Shown: positions 18,481-27,681 of the stretch, piece after piece
How positions within the stretch are numbered: position 1 is the stretch's first letter
Layout: the number at the start of each line of letters is the position of its first letter
Assembly (NCBI GenBank): GCA_951812625.1
Contig: CATOSP010000003.1
Location: forward strand, 309,335 to 373,334
From: an uncultured Dehalococcoidia bacterium
GTDB taxonomy: Bacteria; Chloroflexota; Dehalococcoidia; Lucifugimonadales; UBA3495
Length of the DNA stretch: 64,000 nucleotides
Direction: 5' to 3'
Translations under genes and position numbers: made by a program
The notes under the pieces: model-generated
The model's input: the letters and a program-made list of their open reading frames with translations, nothing else
Database searches by the model: none
Told to the model about the DNA's origin: nothing

Positions 18481-19469
18481 TGGCTAACACGGTCCTGCTC
18501 CCTGACTGGCTGGAGGCAATAGAGTCCGAGTATTTGTCCACATTCATCCCGAATGGAGGCGCCTCGGTTAAGTTCGCCGTTACTTCCGATCAGGTGAAGG
18601 TCGACCTGTATGCGGCTGTGCGGGAGCGGTGCGAAAATCTGGGAATGCAGCTTGTGTCCCTCGACGCGGCCACTCTGCGGGCGCACATGCCCCAGGACCT
18701 GTTCCATGGGCTGGCTTCGTCCGTGAACTGGCGTGAGGCGGCCAGACGCATGGTTCTGAGACTTGCCCGGGAGAGGGTCTATATTGTCGAAGGCATCGAC
18801 CCCCAAGCCGATATGAACGTGTTCGAGGCAATCGCCGAGGCAAATGGCTTAGAGCATCAGTTTGTGCTGAGCAACCTTCGTCCGCAGATCCAGGAACGAG
18901 TATACCGCGAACCCATGATGGCCAGAGATTTCAGGGTTGCGATGACTCAGATCTGCCTGGCAGAAGATACCAGGGCGGGAGAATCGTATGCCGGACAGCC
19001 AATTATCGACTGGCTGTCCGGCAGAAACACCAGGATCAGCAGTGTAAGGCCATTCTCCATTTATACGCCCATTAACCGCACGACGGCCCGCCACTTCTTT
19101 GAATCGGCATTGTTCTGGCTGCATCATGTGGGATATTCGGGCACCGTCATCCTGCTAGACAATTCCCGAGTTACGCTGGCCCGGAACCCCAGGGACGGGT
19201 TGCGGTACTACACCAGGGCCATGGTCCTGGAGCACTACGAATTGCTCAGGGAGTTCGTCGATAGTACCGACCGTCTCACCGCGACCATGCTGGTAGTTGT
19301 CACGTCCAATGAGTTTCTCGAAGAAGAAGCCGGGTCCAGGAGCAGGGGGTTCGGAATCTACCAGGCTCTGATGACGAGAGTTATTGACGACGTCCGGGAC
19401 CGTAACCTCGTCAACCCGGTAGCGTCTTTGGTCCGGATATCTCCACACGAGGCACCGCAAAATGGTTGA
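18480..19469 (+). CDS. DUF2791/BrxD-like protein with degenerate Walker motifs
   Basis: 329 residues. The overall pattern follows the next protein, a DUF2791/BrxD-type P-loop ATPase, but both nucleotide-binding motifs are altered. The Walker A position reads FAVTSDQVKVDL (about residues 32-43) instead of GxxxxGKS. The Walker B position reads TVILLDNSRV (about residue 222), with Asn for the catalytic Glu. It is therefore likely an inactive partner that forms a complex with the active ATPase. Its start overlaps the previous stop (TGATG), and its end overlaps the next gene by 8 bases. The family assignment rests on the alignment of these blocks by eye. Confidence 0.7.
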   Translation: MANTVLLPDWLEAIESEYLSTFIPNGGASVKFAVTSDQVKVDLYAAVRERCENLGMQLVSLDAATLRAHMPQDLFHGLASSVNWREAARRMVLRLARERVYIVEGIDPQADMNVFEAIAEANGLEHQFVLSNLRPQIQERVYREPMMARDFRVAMTQICLAEDTRAGESYAGQPIIDWLSGRNTRISSVRPFSIYTPINRTTARHFFESALFWLHHVGYSGTVILLDNSRVTLARNPRDGLRYYTRAMVLEHYELLREFVDSTDRLTATMLVVVTSNEFLEEEAGSRSRGFGIYQALMTRVIDDVRDRNLVNPVASLVRISPHEAPQNG

Positions 19470-20745
19470 ACATGACGATGTCTTGTCGAATCTGACCTAC
19501 CGTCGAGCAATGGAAGCACTGCGAAACGGGGTTCCCAACCGAGAGGCGGTCAGGCTACTCGGTTGCAACCAACCGCAGGCAGAAAGGCAGTTCCAAGAAC
19601 TTCTAGGACGGACGTCCGATACTGACGCTCCACCACAAGGCGCTCTGGGAATGCTTGTCTCAGGAGATTTTGGCGCTGGCAAGTCTCACCTGCTTTCTCA
19701 CTTCGAATACCAGGCGCTCTCCCAGGGTTTCGTGTGCAGCAAGGTGGCCATCAGCAAGGAAACGCCACTCTACGACCTGAGCAAGGTGTTCAAGTCGGCG
19801 ATGGATAATGGGAGAATGCTAGACCGCACTGGCCCGCTGATTGAGGAAATCGGACTACAGCTCAACTACAATTCCGACGAGTATTCGAACCTCTTCAGTT
19901 GGGCCAATTCACCTTCGAGCGGAGTTCACCCTATCTTCCCGGCGAGCCTTCTGGTGCACGAGAGGTCGAACGAGTTGGAACTGAACCGCACCATTGAGTC
20001 CTTTTGGGCCGGGGAAAGGATCAAGGTAAGCGACGTGAAGAATGGTCTTCGGCAGATTGGCCAGTTGCAGAGTTATCCCTTCAGGGCTCCCAGAGCGTCT
20101 GATCTGCCTCCCCAACGTCTTCGGTTCGCCACCGAGCTGATCAAGGGAGCAGGCTACCGAGGATGGGTCGTTCTGCTGGACGAGATCGAATTGGTCGGCC
20201 AATACAGCTTGTTGCAGCGGGCCCGCTCCTACGCCGAACTGGCCCGCTGGCTTGGTCAGACTCAGGGTGAATTATATGCCGGACTGGTTGTCGTTGGCAC
20301 GGTCACCGCCGATTACGCACTGGCGAACATATCGGCGGAGGCGACTAGCAAGAAGGACCGCGATTATGCGGGGCAGAGGCTACGCTCCCGCGGGGACGAC
20401 AATGGGGCCGCCCGGGCAGAAACGGCGATGCGGCTGCTGGAACGCGAATGCACACCACTGAGTGCCCCCGCTGAAGCCGACGTGAACAACACCCTGAACA
20501 CACTGCGGCAAATATATAGCGAAGCCTACGGATGGGACGCTCCGCCCCTAGAGGCGAGGACTGGAGCAGCCAGCTTTCGGCAACGGATGCGGTACCAGAT
20601 TCGCTCCGCCATCAACGAGTGGGACCTGCTCAGGCTGTATCCAGACTCCAAGCCTGAGACAGAGGAGAGGGAGTTCAGACACCAATACGTGGAGATTTCG
20701 GACTGGGAAGCTGGTACAGAGGGCGACGACCCAAGGGTCGATTAG
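19462..20745 (+). CDS. DUF2791/BrxD-like P-loop ATPase
   Basis: 427 residues with an intact Walker A (GDFGAGKSHLL, near residue 67) and Walker B (GWVVLLDEIELVG, near residue 238), and a C-terminal helical region (YSEAYGWDAPP, then RQRMRYQIRSAINEWDLLRL). This layout matches the ATP-binding BrxD family of type 2 BREX and similar ATPases of other defence loci, thought to power or gate an effector. The start ATG at 19462 lies inside the previous gene. No pglX, pglZ or brxC is nearby, so this is not a standard BREX locus. Confidence 0.82.
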   Translation: MVEHDDVLSNLTYRRAMEALRNGVPNREAVRLLGCNQPQAERQFQELLGRTSDTDAPPQGALGMLVSGDFGAGKSHLLSHFEYQALSQGFVCSKVAISKETPLYDLSKVFKSAMDNGRMLDRTGPLIEEIGLQLNYNSDEYSNLFSWANSPSSGVHPIFPASLLVHERSNELELNRTIESFWAGERIKVSDVKNGLRQIGQLQSYPFRAPRASDLPPQRLRFATELIKGAGYRGWVVLLDEIELVGQYSLLQRARSYAELARWLGQTQGELYAGLVVVGTVTADYALANISAEATSKKDRDYAGQRLRSRGDDNGAARAETAMRLLERECTPLSAPAEADVNNTLNTLRQIYSEAYGWDAPPLEARTGAASFRQRMRYQIRSAINEWDLLRLYPDSKPETEEREFRHQYVEISDWEAGTEGDDPRVD

Positions 20746-20777
20746 CCTATCGAGTTGGTCAGCTTTGGTGAGCAGGA

Positions 20778-21320
20778 GTGCCAATTCTGTTCGAAAACAC
20801 CAGGGTTGATGGCACGACGGGCACCATTGGATTCTTGCGGTTCCTGGAAGAGGAACATGAGTCAGGAATCCGTGCCGCGCTGTTTGCTGTATCGGCCCTG
20901 GATGTGCCTCTTGAATTCTGTTTCACGCGCGCGGATCTTGACAATTCCGTATTGTGGAAGAAGGGAGAAGCACGTAGGGTTGCTACGGCGTCCTTGATCC
21001 GGTCGCTGTTCCGGGCGGCAAATCGCATTCCTGATGTCATCCTGGGACTGGATGAGGAGATCCCGCCACTGGTTTTCTCCGAAGACATCAGGGTAGATTT
21101 CCCTGTCTGCCGGGTCTCCACTGATCCGGCCCCAAGGAGAGGGGTGTCGGAGGAGATCGAAAAACTCGGCCCGTCCCTGTTCCTGATTTGGAGCACCCCT
21201 CCACCCGCCGAGGGTTCGGTTGCTCGGCGTCTGCTGAATGTGTTGGCAGAACGCCCAAATCTCTTGGAAACGTTCGACAGGGTGGCAGCAGGCATAGCAG
21301 AAGCTTACGAAGGACGGTGA
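20778..21320 (+). CDS. Unknown 180-residue protein between ATPase and helicase
   Basis: 180 residues from a GTG with GGAG directly upstream. The pattern is alpha/beta, including TTGTIGFLRFLEEE at the start, VILGLDEEIPPLVFSEDI in the middle and a C-terminal helix (VARRLLNVLAERPNLLETFDRVAAGI). No motif or family is recognised. It lies 32 bases after the ATPase gene and 11 bases before the helicase start, so it belongs to the operon and may be an adaptor for the helicase. Confidence 0.72.
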   Translation: MPILFENTRVDGTTGTIGFLRFLEEEHESGIRAALFAVSALDVPLEFCFTRADLDNSVLWKKGEARRVATASLIRSLFRAANRIPDVILGLDEEIPPLVFSEDIRVDFPVCRVSTDPAPRRGVSEEIEKLGPSLFLIWSTPPPAEGSVARRLLNVLAERPNLLETFDRVAAGIAEAYEGR

Positions 21321-21331
21321 AGGAGGGGAAT

Positions 21332-22948
21332 TTGCAGAGAGTTCCTGCCCCAGAGTCCAATCGTGGCCATCATATCGAACAGGTGAGGTTCCTGCCAGTG
21401 GCATCGCCCACGCCACCTGATCCGGCGATACGAGTTGATCTGGAGTGGATTCACTGGGTGGGGGCGTCGGGATCACCAGAGCATCCCGGTCAGTCAACGG
21501 GCACACTTCATCTCCGAGGAGACCTTGACCTTGCCCGCAGACTGTACAGAGCGTTGTCTCCGCCTGGCGCTCAGTTGCGACCGATGGACATCCTGGAGTG
21601 GCCTGGCCCGCTGATGCCCTTTCAGGAGGAGGGGGTGCGGGCCCTTATCGGCAGCGGTCGCCTCCTGCTGGCTGACGACATGGGACTTGGTAAGACCCTG
21701 CAGGTCATTGTGGCCCTCAGAATCCTGAAGCAACGCAAAGACATCCGTTCTGCATTGGTCGCGGCTCCGGCGAGCCTGTTGGACCAGTGGCGCGGAGAAC
21801 TACGCAAGTGGGCTCCTGAGCTTTCGGCAATTATTATTCGTGGGTCGGCTTCGGACAGGGCTTGGCAGTGGCAAGCCGAGACGGATGTGACACTGGTCAG
21901 CTATGAGACATTGCGGTCGGACTTCGATGGTAACACCCAGGCGCCTGTAAGGAGGAAAGTTTGGGATGTAGTGGTGGCCGACGAAGCCCAGCGGATCAAG
22001 AACCGCAACGATACCAGCAAGTCTCTCAAGGGGCTGAATCGTGTCCGGTCTTGGGCACTCACCGGAACGCCCATAGAGAACCACGAGGAGGAACTGGCTT
22101 CTATCCTGGAGTTCGTGGATCATGACGGGCAGGGACAGTCCAAGCGGTTTCAACCCGGCCCCGAACTATTCACTCGCCACCGCCAGCTCCAGTTACGGCG
22201 CAAGAAGGGAGACGTGCTGGATGATCTCCCGGAGAAGCAGGTTGCCCTGTTGCCTATCGAGCTTCATGCCGGCCAGCGGGCGAGCTATAACAAGGCCGAA
22301 CAGGAAGGGGTTGTATACCTGCGGTCGTTGGGAAGGGACATTAGAATCCAGCACGTGCTGGAACTGATCACGCGGTTGAAACAGATATGCAATGCCGACC
22401 CCAAGAACGGCGAGTCCAGCAAACTGGACGACATCAGGGGAAGGTTGGAGCTATTGGTATCCCAGGGGCACAAGGCGCTGATTTTCTCCCAGTACACCAG
22501 CGACACTTCAGGAGTAGCGGCGGCGGCCAGTCATTTACGGGAATTTAACCCGTTGGTTATTACCGGGGACATCCCTCTCCAGGACAGGCCGTCGATAATT
22601 GAGCGCTTCAAGAGTGATGATCAGAACAAAGCGCTAATAATCTCCCTCCGTGCGGGTGGCCTGGGTTTGAACCTGCAAGAAGCATCGTACGTCTTCCATC
22701 TAGACCGCTGGTGGAATCCCGCGGTGGAACGCCAAGCTGAAGACCGAAGCCACAGGATAGGCCAGACAGCCAAGGTCAATGTCATCAAATATTCATGCAT
22801 GAGCACTATCGAAGAGCGCATAGACGCCATTCTTGCTAGGAAGCAGGACCTCTTCGACCGCCTCGTTGATGACGTATCACTTGACCTATCATCCAGGTTG
22901 AGTCGTGAAGAGTTGTTTGGCCTCTTCGGACTAGAGCGATACGCCTGA
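21332..22948 (+). CDS. SNF2-family DEAD/DEAH-type helicase
   Basis: 538 residues from the TTG at 21332, chosen because AAGGAGGGG lies just upstream and longer frames overlap the previous gene. SNF2 motifs: I LLADDMGLGKTLQ, II VVADEAQRIKN, III ALTGTPIENH, V LRAGGLGLNLQEAS and VI EDRSHRIGQTAKVNV. It is a dsDNA translocase core with almost no accessory domain. BREX type 2 (BrxHI), DISARM (DrmD) and other antiviral loci carry related helicases. Here it follows a BrxD-like ATPase pair and precedes hsdR by 38 bases. Confidence 0.9.
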   Translation: MQRVPAPESNRGHHIEQVRFLPVASPTPPDPAIRVDLEWIHWVGASGSPEHPGQSTGTLHLRGDLDLARRLYRALSPPGAQLRPMDILEWPGPLMPFQEEGVRALIGSGRLLLADDMGLGKTLQVIVALRILKQRKDIRSALVAAPASLLDQWRGELRKWAPELSAIIIRGSASDRAWQWQAETDVTLVSYETLRSDFDGNTQAPVRRKVWDVVVADEAQRIKNRNDTSKSLKGLNRVRSWALTGTPIENHEEELASILEFVDHDGQGQSKRFQPGPELFTRHRQLQLRRKKGDVLDDLPEKQVALLPIELHAGQRASYNKAEQEGVVYLRSLGRDIRIQHVLELITRLKQICNADPKNGESSKLDDIRGRLELLVSQGHKALIFSQYTSDTSGVAAAASHLREFNPLVITGDIPLQDRPSIIERFKSDDQNKALIISLRAGGLGLNLQEASYVFHLDRWWNPAVERQAEDRSHRIGQTAKVNVIKYSCMSTIEERIDAILARKQDLFDRLVDDVSLDLSSRLSREELFGLFGLERYA

Positions 22949-22986
22949 CCTTCCATCGGCACTTCGGTCCAAGGGCTGACGCAAGA

Positions 22987-25812
22987 ATGTCGTTGGCAAC
23001 CCCTGAACAACTGGCAAGGGCAAACATTGACCGCCTGCTCCGGCAAGCGGGATGGGCGGTGCAGGATATGGCTGCCCTCAACGTCAGTGTCGCACGGGGT
23101 GTGGCGGTGCGGGAGTTTCCGCTGGCCTCCGGGCATGGCACCGCAGACTACCTGCTGTATGTGGACGGCAGGGCGGCGGGCGTGGTGGAGGCCAAGCCTG
23201 AAGGTTACACGCTCACCGGGGTGGAGGCCCAGTCGGGGAGGTATGGCACAGGGCTACCGCCCAACCTACCCGCCCACATTCGTCCCCTGCCGTTCCTGTA
23301 TGAGAGTACCGGCATGGAGACCCGGTTCACCAACGGGCTTGACCCTCAACCTCGCAGCCGAAACGTCTTCTCCTTTCACACCCCCGGGACGCTGGCCAAC
23401 TGGCTGGGGGAAGAGGATGCCATCGTTGAGGCCCAGCCCGCCGTACCGGAATTGGTGGCTGAGGTTGGCGGCGGCTACCGCATCCGGCACAGCCTGCGGC
23501 GTCGGCTGACGACCATGCCGCCCTTGGATGAGTCCAACCTGTGGCCTGTGCAGGCGCAGGCGATCCGCAACCTGGAGCAGTCGCTGGAGGATGGACGCCC
23601 GCGCTCCCTAGTGCAGATGGCCACCGGCAGCGGCAAGACCTTCATGGCCTGCAACCAGGTGTACCGGCTCATCAGGCACGCCGGGGCCAAGCGGGTGCTC
23701 TTCCTTGTTGACCGCAGCAATCTGGGGCGGCAGACCCTCCGGGAGTTTCAGGGGTTCACCGTGCCGGACGACGGGCGGAAGTTCACCGAGCTTTACAACG
23801 TCCAATTGCTTCACTCAGGCTACATTGACCCGGTGAGCCGGGTCTGCATCGCCACCATCCAGCGTGTCTACTCCATGCTCAGGGGAGAGGAACTGGACCC
23901 GGAGTGGGAGGAACCGTCGGGTTTCGACGTGGCGTCGGCGCGGCACTCTCCGCAGACGGTGGAGTACAACCCGAGCTTTCCCATCGAGGAGTTCGACTTC
24001 ATCATCACGGACGAGTGCCACCGCTCCATCTACGACCTGTGGCGGCAGGTGCTGGAGTACTTCGACGCCTTCCTCATCGGGCTGACGGCCACGCCCTCGA
24101 AGCAGACCATGGGCTTCTTCAACCAGAACCTGGTGATGGAGTACAACCACCAGCAGGCTGTGGCTGATGGGATCAACGTGGACTACAACGTCTACCGCAT
24201 CGAGACCCGGATCACGGAGCAGGGGGCTACGATAGAGGCTGGTCTGAAGGTTGACCGGCGCGACCGCCGCACCCGGGATGTACGCTGGGAGGAACTGGAT
24301 GAGGAACTGGCCTACTCGCCGGGGCAACTGGACCGGGACGTGGTGGCGGTGGACCAGATCCGCACGGTCATCCGGGCCTTCAGGGACAGGGTGACGACCG
24401 AGATATTCCCGGGGCGGGAGCACGTGCCCAAGACCATCATCTTCGCCAAGGACGACAGCCACGCCGACGACATCGTGGGCATCGTGCGGGAGGAGTTCGG
24501 CAAGGGCAACGAGTTCTGCCAGAAGATAACCTACCGGACCACCGGGGCCAGGCCCGAGGACCTGATCGCGCAGTTCCGCAACAGCTTCAACCCCCGCATC
24601 GTGGTCACGGTGGACATGATCGCCACGGGCACCGACATCAAGCCGGTGGAGGTGGTGTTCTTCATGCGGAACGTGCGGAGCAGGAACTTCTTCGAGCAGA
24701 TGAAGGGGCGCGGCGTCCGCACCATCTCCGACACCGACTTCAACGCGGTGACTCCCGATGCCAAGGGCAAGGAGCGGTTCGTGATCGTTGACGCGGTGGG
24801 GGTGACCGAGGGGGAACTGTCCGAGTCCTACTCGCTGGACCGGCAGCCGTCGGTGCCCTTCGACAGGCTGCTGGAGATGGTGGCTATGGGCGACCGGGAC
24901 CCGGAGACGCTGTCGTCGCTGGCGAGTCGCCTGGCGCGGCTGGACCGGAGATTGTCGCCGCAGGACCGGCAGGAGGTTGAGGCGCTGGCCGGTGGCGCAA
25001 CCCTGAAGGACCTGGTGTCCGGGCTGGTCAACGCCGGAGACGCCGACGCCGCGCTGGACGCGGCGCGGGAGGCCACAGGGCAGGACGACCCGCCGGAGGA
25101 GGCCGTGGCCAAGGCGGGGCGGGAGCTGCTGGAGGCCGCCGCCAAGCCCTTCGCCGTCAACCCGGAGCTACGGCAGCGGCTGATCGACATTCAGCGGGCC
25201 TACGAGCAGACCATCGATACGGTGTCCCAGGACACGGTGATCAGGGCGGAGTTCTCGGGGGCGGAGGCCGATGCGCTGACCCGGTCCTTCCGGGAGTACA
25301 TCGAGGAACACCGCGACGAAATCACGGCCCTTCAAGTACTTTACCAGCGTCCCTACCGGCAGCGGCTGAGGTTTGCCGACATCAAGGCGCTGGCGGACTC
25401 GCTGCAAAGCCCGCCCCGGTCATGGACTCCCGACCGGCTGTGGGAAGCGTACCGGCAACTTGACGAGTCGCGGGTGCGCGGGTCGGGGCAGCGTGTGCTG
25501 GCCAACGTCGTGTCGCTGGTGCGCTACGCCATCGGGACGGACGATGAGCTTGCGCCCTTCGCCGACCGGGTGGAGGAACGGTTCAGCGGGTGGCTGGCGA
25601 CGCAGGAGATCGCGGGGCGCAGCTTCACGGACGAACAGCGGCGGTGGCTGGAGGACATCAAGGACCACATCGCGGGCAATGTCAGCATCGACGCGGAAGC
25701 CTTCCAGTATGTCCCATTCATCCAGCAGGGCGGCCTGATGCGGGCCTATGACCTGTTCGGCGAGGGGCTGCAACCGCTGCTGGATGAACTGAACCTGGAG
25801 CTGGCGGGGTAG
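22987..25812 (+). CDS. hsdR: Type I restriction enzyme R subunit
   Basis: 941 residues. The N-terminal nuclease has the PD-(D/E)XK pattern with Asp near residue 54 and E-A-K at 68-70 (GVVEAKPEG). The helicase motor follows: motif I MATGSGKTFMA, motif II TDECHR, motif III GLTATPS and motif VI-like QMKGRGVRT. The C-terminal 300 residues are the helical domain that contacts the methyltransferase. It cleaves unmodified DNA after ATP-driven translocation. The partner genes hsdS and hsdM are 2.8 kb downstream, separated by repeats and toxin-antitoxin genes, an unusual layout. Confidence 0.95.
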   Translation: MSLATPEQLARANIDRLLRQAGWAVQDMAALNVSVARGVAVREFPLASGHGTADYLLYVDGRAAGVVEAKPEGYTLTGVEAQSGRYGTGLPPNLPAHIRPLPFLYESTGMETRFTNGLDPQPRSRNVFSFHTPGTLANWLGEEDAIVEAQPAVPELVAEVGGGYRIRHSLRRRLTTMPPLDESNLWPVQAQAIRNLEQSLEDGRPRSLVQMATGSGKTFMACNQVYRLIRHAGAKRVLFLVDRSNLGRQTLREFQGFTVPDDGRKFTELYNVQLLHSGYIDPVSRVCIATIQRVYSMLRGEELDPEWEEPSGFDVASARHSPQTVEYNPSFPIEEFDFIITDECHRSIYDLWRQVLEYFDAFLIGLTATPSKQTMGFFNQNLVMEYNHQQAVADGINVDYNVYRIETRITEQGATIEAGLKVDRRDRRTRDVRWEELDEELAYSPGQLDRDVVAVDQIRTVIRAFRDRVTTEIFPGREHVPKTIIFAKDDSHADDIVGIVREEFGKGNEFCQKITYRTTGARPEDLIAQFRNSFNPRIVVTVDMIATGTDIKPVEVVFFMRNVRSRNFFEQMKGRGVRTISDTDFNAVTPDAKGKERFVIVDAVGVTEGELSESYSLDRQPSVPFDRLLEMVAMGDRDPETLSSLASRLARLDRRLSPQDRQEVEALAGGATLKDLVSGLVNAGDADAALDAAREATGQDDPPEEAVAKAGRELLEAAAKPFAVNPELRQRLIDIQRAYEQTIDTVSQDTVIRAEFSGAEADALTRSFREYIEEHRDEITALQVLYQRPYRQRLRFADIKALADSLQSPPRSWTPDRLWEAYRQLDESRVRGSGQRVLANVVSLVRYAIGTDDELAPFADRVEERFSGWLATQEIAGRSFTDEQRRWLEDIKDHIAGNVSIDAEAFQYVPFIQQGGLMRAYDLFGEGLQPLLDELNLELAG

Positions 25813-26708
25813 CCATTGGTCTGTCCCGCGCTAATCATCTAAGGTCAGCAGCCTGCGGCGGTGGACCGCCGGGGAAAATTTCGATTTTCCGGTCAGAACC
25901 GGACATTTCCGGTCATTTTTCCGCTGCGCTCAGTGGGCACTTGCCGGGTCCCGTCGCGTTGCTCCGCTGGCCCTCCACGCGCCTGCGGTCCAGCCGCTGC
26001 GCTATACTTCCTTCCGTGTCCCGCGTCCGCTCCATCCGGCCTGCCCCCGCCGGGGAAAATTCCGATTTTTCCGGTAAAAACCGGACATTTGCGGACATTT
26101 TTCCGCTACGCTCAGTGGGCACTTGCCGGGTCCCGTCGCGTTGCTCCGCTGGCCCTCCACGCGCCTGCGGTCCAGCCGCTGCGCTATACTTCCTTCCGTG
26201 TCCCGCGTCCGCTCCATCCGGCCTGCCCCCGCCGGGGAAATTTTCGATTTTCCGGACAAAACCGGACATTTCCGGTCACTGGTGCAGTGGCGGATTTGCG
26301 GGAAAATTTCAATTTCCCGCCCATTTCCGCTCACTTTTACGAAATCTGGTAGTCCGTGGCCGACTGACCGGACATTTGCGGACATTCTCACCCGTTTGTA
26401 TTCCCGCTACCCGTTTCCATAGGGACAGACTGGGCCGTGGCAAGGTCTCCCCATTCCTGGCCACTGGCCGGGCCATCGCCCCGCCTGGAAACCTCAGTTT
26501 CCGGTCGGTCTCCCCATCTCCGGGATTTGGCCTGGCGGTGAGCGCTCCGCGCCACCGGAGTCCCCATCGCTCCAACCGTTTCCCGTGCAGTTATGATACG
26601 TTGCGGGGGCCGGGCCTGGAAAGTAGCAAATGTCAGTAATCTGCCGTCTCCTTGACCCTCCTGGGGCGGGCTCCCGATAATGGCAGGAGACCCATTGGGG
26701 GATTGGAT
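25813..26708. other. Intergenic stretch with tandem repeats after hsdR
   Basis: No gene is supported in these 900 bases. They hold 2.3 copies of a 182-bp unit (listed separately) and further loose copies of the CCGGACATTT motif at about 26320 and 26364. Confidence 0.6.
25868..26290 (+). repeat. 182-bp tandem repeat array with palindromic CCGGACATTTCCGG motifs
   Basis: Units start at 25868, 26049 and 26231 (periods 181 and 182); the third is truncated after about 60 bases. Each begins GCCGGGGAAA, followed by an AT-rich block such as GGAAAATTTCGATTTTCC (near-palindrome) and a block such as AACCGGACATTTCCGGTCA. The GC-rich remainder is almost identical between units 1 and 2. The second block occurs in the variant AACCGGACATTTGCGGACA in unit 2. 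Confidence 0.85.
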
Positions 26709-26789
26709 ATGTCCGCAGCGCGAGAGAAGTTTTCCAGCCGGGCATCCCCGGAGAGGCACCGCCGCCTCTACGAGTTGCTGGCCCGGTAG
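26709..26789 (+). CDS. Possible 26-residue peptide upstream of the aspartic protease
   Basis: ATG at 26709 to TAG at 26787-26789 encodes a short basic helical peptide (MSAAREKFSSRASPERHRRL, then YELLAR), 17 bases before the retropepsin-like gene. Real or not cannot be decided by eye; short leader genes before such proteases would be one explanation. Confidence 0.25.
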   Translation: MSAAREKFSSRASPERHRRLYELLAR

Positions 26790-26806
26790 AGCCGGGAGAA
26801 ACGCAG

Positions 26807-27163
26807 GTGGGAACAGTAAAGGTGACCATTGGAGTGGGAGACCCGCAGGGGCGGCTGTTCGAGGACGTGGAGGTTACGGTGGACACCGGCTCAACCTTCA
26901 CGGCAGTGCCCAGAGAACTGCTGCAACGGTTGGGCGTGCCAGTTGAGCGATCAGCCCAGTCCGAACTGGCGGACGGCAGCGTCGTTGCAGTGGAGATAGG
27001 CAGGACGGTCATAAGGCTGGAAGGGCAGGAATTCCCCACGCCGGTGATATTCGGGGAAGAATCCGAACCCAGCCTGCTGGGAGTGGTCACGCTGGAGGAT
27101 GCCCTCCTGGCAGTAGACCCAGTGGGCGGGCGCCTGATACCGGTAAATGTGCTGCGCCTGTGA
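26807..27163 (+). CDS. Clan AA (retropepsin-like) aspartic protease
   Basis: 118 residues from a GTG with GGGAG eight bases upstream. The catalytic motif VDTGSTFTAVP is at about residues 24-34, preceded by a beta strand and followed by ELADGSVVAVEIGRTVI and SLLGVVTLED, the layout of single-domain bacterial retropepsin-like proteins that act as dimers. These are often found beside toxin-antitoxin genes, as here. No membrane segment or signal is seen. Confidence 0.82.
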   Translation: MGTVKVTIGVGDPQGRLFEDVEVTVDTGSTFTAVPRELLQRLGVPVERSAQSELADGSVVAVEIGRTVIRLEGQEFPTPVIFGEESEPSLLGVVTLEDALLAVDPVGGRLIPVNVLRL

Positions 27164-27194
27164 CCAGGGTGCGGGTAGCAATCGGGGGCGACGG

Positions 27195-27446
27195 ATGAAG
27201 TACACCGTCATAATCGAAAAGGGGCCGACCAGCTACGGCGCATACATCCCGGACCTGCCCGGTTGTGTAGCGGTAGCTGAAACAAGAGAAGAAGTCGTGT
27301 CGCTCGTCCAAGAGGCCATAATCTTCCACATGGAAGGCATGGTTGAAGATGGCGAGACCGTTCCCGAACCCACCAGCACCGCTATCGAAGTGGACGTGCC
27401 CGTTCCAGGCGTTAGCGGGGAAGCAGCTATGGATACCGCAAGGTGA
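27195..27446 (+). CDS. HicB-family antitoxin-like protein
   Basis: 83 residues. The HicB fold begins MKYTVIIEKGPTSYGAYIPD, then LPGCVAVAETREEVVSLVQEAI. It lacks a C-terminal DNA-binding domain and ends in a short Pro/Val-rich tail (TAIEVDVPVPG). HicB normally masks the HicA mRNA interferase; no hicA follows this copy directly. Two more HicB copies lie 0.75 and 1.2 kb downstream, and this one is the most diverged. Confidence 0.82.
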   Translation: MKYTVIIEKGPTSYGAYIPDLPGCVAVAETREEVVSLVQEAIIFHMEGMVEDGETVPEPTSTAIEVDVPVPGVSGEAAMDTAR

Positions 27447-27480
27447 TTTGACCAACCATAGTAGAGGAGAACTGGCAGCA

Positions 27481-27681
27481 ATGATGACAGTCCCGGAAAT
27501 CAAGCAGGCTATCCTGGACCTGACCGCAACTGAATACGCCGAACTGATGAAATGGTTGGATGAACTGGAAGAAGACCCGTGGGACCGCCAGATTGAAGAA
27601 GACGCCAAGGCCGGAAGGCTGGACTTTTTGAAAGAGAAAGCCCTGAAAGCCAAACGAGAGGGTACGCTAGGATACCTCTAG
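27481..27681 (+). CDS. Antitoxin-like small protein (partner of ParE/RelE-like toxin)
   Basis: 66 residues from the ATG at 27481, with AGAGGAGAA upstream. It is helical and acidic in the middle (YAELMKWLDELEEDPWDRQIEED) with a Lys-rich C terminus, typical of short antitoxins that wrap around RelE/ParE toxins. Its stop codon overlaps the toxin's GTG start by one base (TAGTG), a coupled arrangement. Assignment depends on that context. Confidence 0.75.
   Translation: MMTVPEIKQAILDLTATEYAELMKWLDELEEDPWDRQIEEDAKAGRLDFLKEKALKAKREGTLGYL

Noticed and set aside
25868-26400. CRISPR array
   Set aside because: The repeat unit is 182 bp with the whole unit conserved, not short repeats separated by unique spacers, and no cas genes are present.
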